NCBI GenBank assembly: GCA_037045055.1
Contig: JBAOHJ010000003.1
Span: 248,001-312,000, forward strand
Direction of reading: 5' to 3'
Length of the DNA: 64,000 bases
Source: Phosphoribacter sp037045055
GTDB lineage: Bacteria > Actinomycetota > Actinomycetes > Actinomycetales > Dermatophilaceae
The notes beneath the pieces were generated by a model. It saw nothing but the letters and a program-made list of their open reading frames with translations, had not been told where the DNA came from and did not search any database. This document shows, in pieces, positions 63,462-64,000 of the stretch (positions are counted from its first letter, which is position 1; each line of letters begins with the position of its first letter). The translations under genes were made by a program, and so were the position numbers.

Positions 63462-64000
63462 GACCGGGGGCCTCGGCGGCGTGGCGGGTCGCATGCTCGA
63501 ACAGCAGCGCCCGGCACAGGGCCAGCAGGGCCAGGCCGCAGCCGGCCGTGACGACCCCGCCGAACTGGGCGGCGAGCAGCTGGAAGAGCTGGACGACGAG
63601 CACCTGGGCGAGCAGCGCGACCTCGAGCAGCCGCAGCCCGGCTCCGCGCCGACCCCGCCACCACGCGCCGGCCCCAGCGAGGGCGAGGGCCACCGACCCC
63701 ACGGCGAACCACAGGTACACCCGGTTGCGGACGGTGTCCAGCAGACTGCTGGCCCACACCGCGTCGAGCAGGACGTAGGCGACGTACCCGACGAAGGCCA
63801 GCACCGACCACCGTTTCACCGCCTCCAGCCGCGGCACCGAGACGACGAGCCGGCGCGCGGCGGCATACCAGCGGGCCAACCAGCCTTCGGAGGCCGGGTG
63901 CAGCGGCAGCGCGGCGAGGGTCTGGAACAGCGGTCGCACCAACGGGTCGGTCGGGTCGGCGGTGCGCAACAACTCGACGGCCCGTCGGTGCTCCTGCTCG
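63457..64000 (-). CDS. Membrane protein of unknown function, N-terminus beyond window
   Basis: The frame is open to the right edge of the window. The visible 180 residues begin in a hydrophilic part and contain about four hydrophobic helices (VLAFVGYVAYVLLDAVWA, VYLWFAVGSVALALAGAGAWW, LLEVALLAQVLVVQLFQLLA, VTAGCGLALLALCRALLF). The pattern resembles conserved integral membrane proteins found upstream of smc, but I cannot name the family. Confidence 0.75.
   Translation of the reverse strand, partial: EQEHRRAVELLRTADPTDPLVRPLFQTLAALPLHPASEGWLARWYAAARRLVVSVPRLEAVKRWSVLAFVGYVAYVLLDAVWASSLLDTVRNRVYLWFAVGSVALALAGAGAWWRGRRGAGLRLLEVALLAQVLVVQLFQLLAAQFGGVVTAGCGLALLALCRALLFEHATRHAAEAPGP

Overview
The window is very GC-rich (my estimate is 72-73%, not computed). 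It is densely packed and almost all genes lie on the minus strand. Its core follows, in order, the Mycobacterium chromosome segment that carries ispG-rip1-dxr, rlmN-cdsA-frr-pyrH, tsf-rpsB, xerC, dprA-comM-yraN, DUF2469-rnhB-lepB-rplS, trmD-rimM-KH-rpsP, ffh, glnD-glnB-amt, ftsY and smc. The source is therefore a chromosome of an actinobacterium. GC content and protein style suggest Micrococcales, perhaps near Intrasporangiaceae/Dermatophilaceae, but that is inference. No tRNA, rRNA, CRISPR array, insertion sequence or prophage was seen.

Layout. 1-2.3 kb: partial apbE, an FMN-binding protein and a ferric-reductase-like flavoprotein, which together look like an extracytosolic flavin electron-transfer module. 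2.5-8.2 kb: an XRE regulator, a repeat-rich spacer, a TauE-type exporter, a HAD hydrolase, proS and a secreted amylase. 8.2-12.9 kb: the GNAT-ispG-rseP-dxr isoprenoid/protease block. 12.9-23.3 kb: a block absent from the mycobacterial order, holding a DUF4352 protein, a barnase-type RNase with its barstar, prpE, a 1224-residue secreted protein of visibly different composition, and kbl/tdh for threonine catabolism. 23.3-28.7 kb: rlmN-cdsA-frr-pyrH-tsf-rpsB. 29-31.6 kb: a thioesterase on the minus strand, then an aminotransferase and a degenerate M23 protein on the plus strand. 31.8-42.3 kb: recombination, competence-type, secretion and ribosome-maturation genes. 42.4-50.4 kb: two hydrolases, ffh (frameshifted here) and the ammonium operon amtB-glnB-glnD. 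50.6-51.8 kb: ftsY. 52-59.2 kb: a catabolic-looking insertion between ftsY and smc, with DUF2889, an FAD monooxygenase with a frameshift, an MBL hydrolase, a branched-chain-amino-acid-type ABC transporter with an internal deletion, and an IclR regulator. 59.3-64 kb: a small membrane protein, smc and a partial membrane protein.

Many neighbouring genes overlap by ATGA or GTGA, or abut, so translational coupling is common: apbE/FMN-binding, proS/HAD, dxr/rseP, RNase/barstar, dprA/comM, rnhB/DUF2469, glnD/glnB/amtB, livM/livH.

The most striking signal is not a gene. The word GGTATGCC (or GGCATACC) recurs about every 1.3 kb in both orientations. It forces rare codons (TAT, GCA, GGT, even ATA) in otherwise highly GC-biased genes. 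In spacers it occurs as inverted pairs that make terminator-like hairpins just after stop codons. That pattern resembles the DNA uptake sequences of Neisseria and Pasteurellaceae, which I do not know to be described in actinobacteria.

Sequence integrity: ffh needs about five single-base corrections and the FAD monooxygenase needs one. These could be sequencing errors or real lesions. The livM/livF fusion could be a real deletion of about 2 kb or a misassembly.
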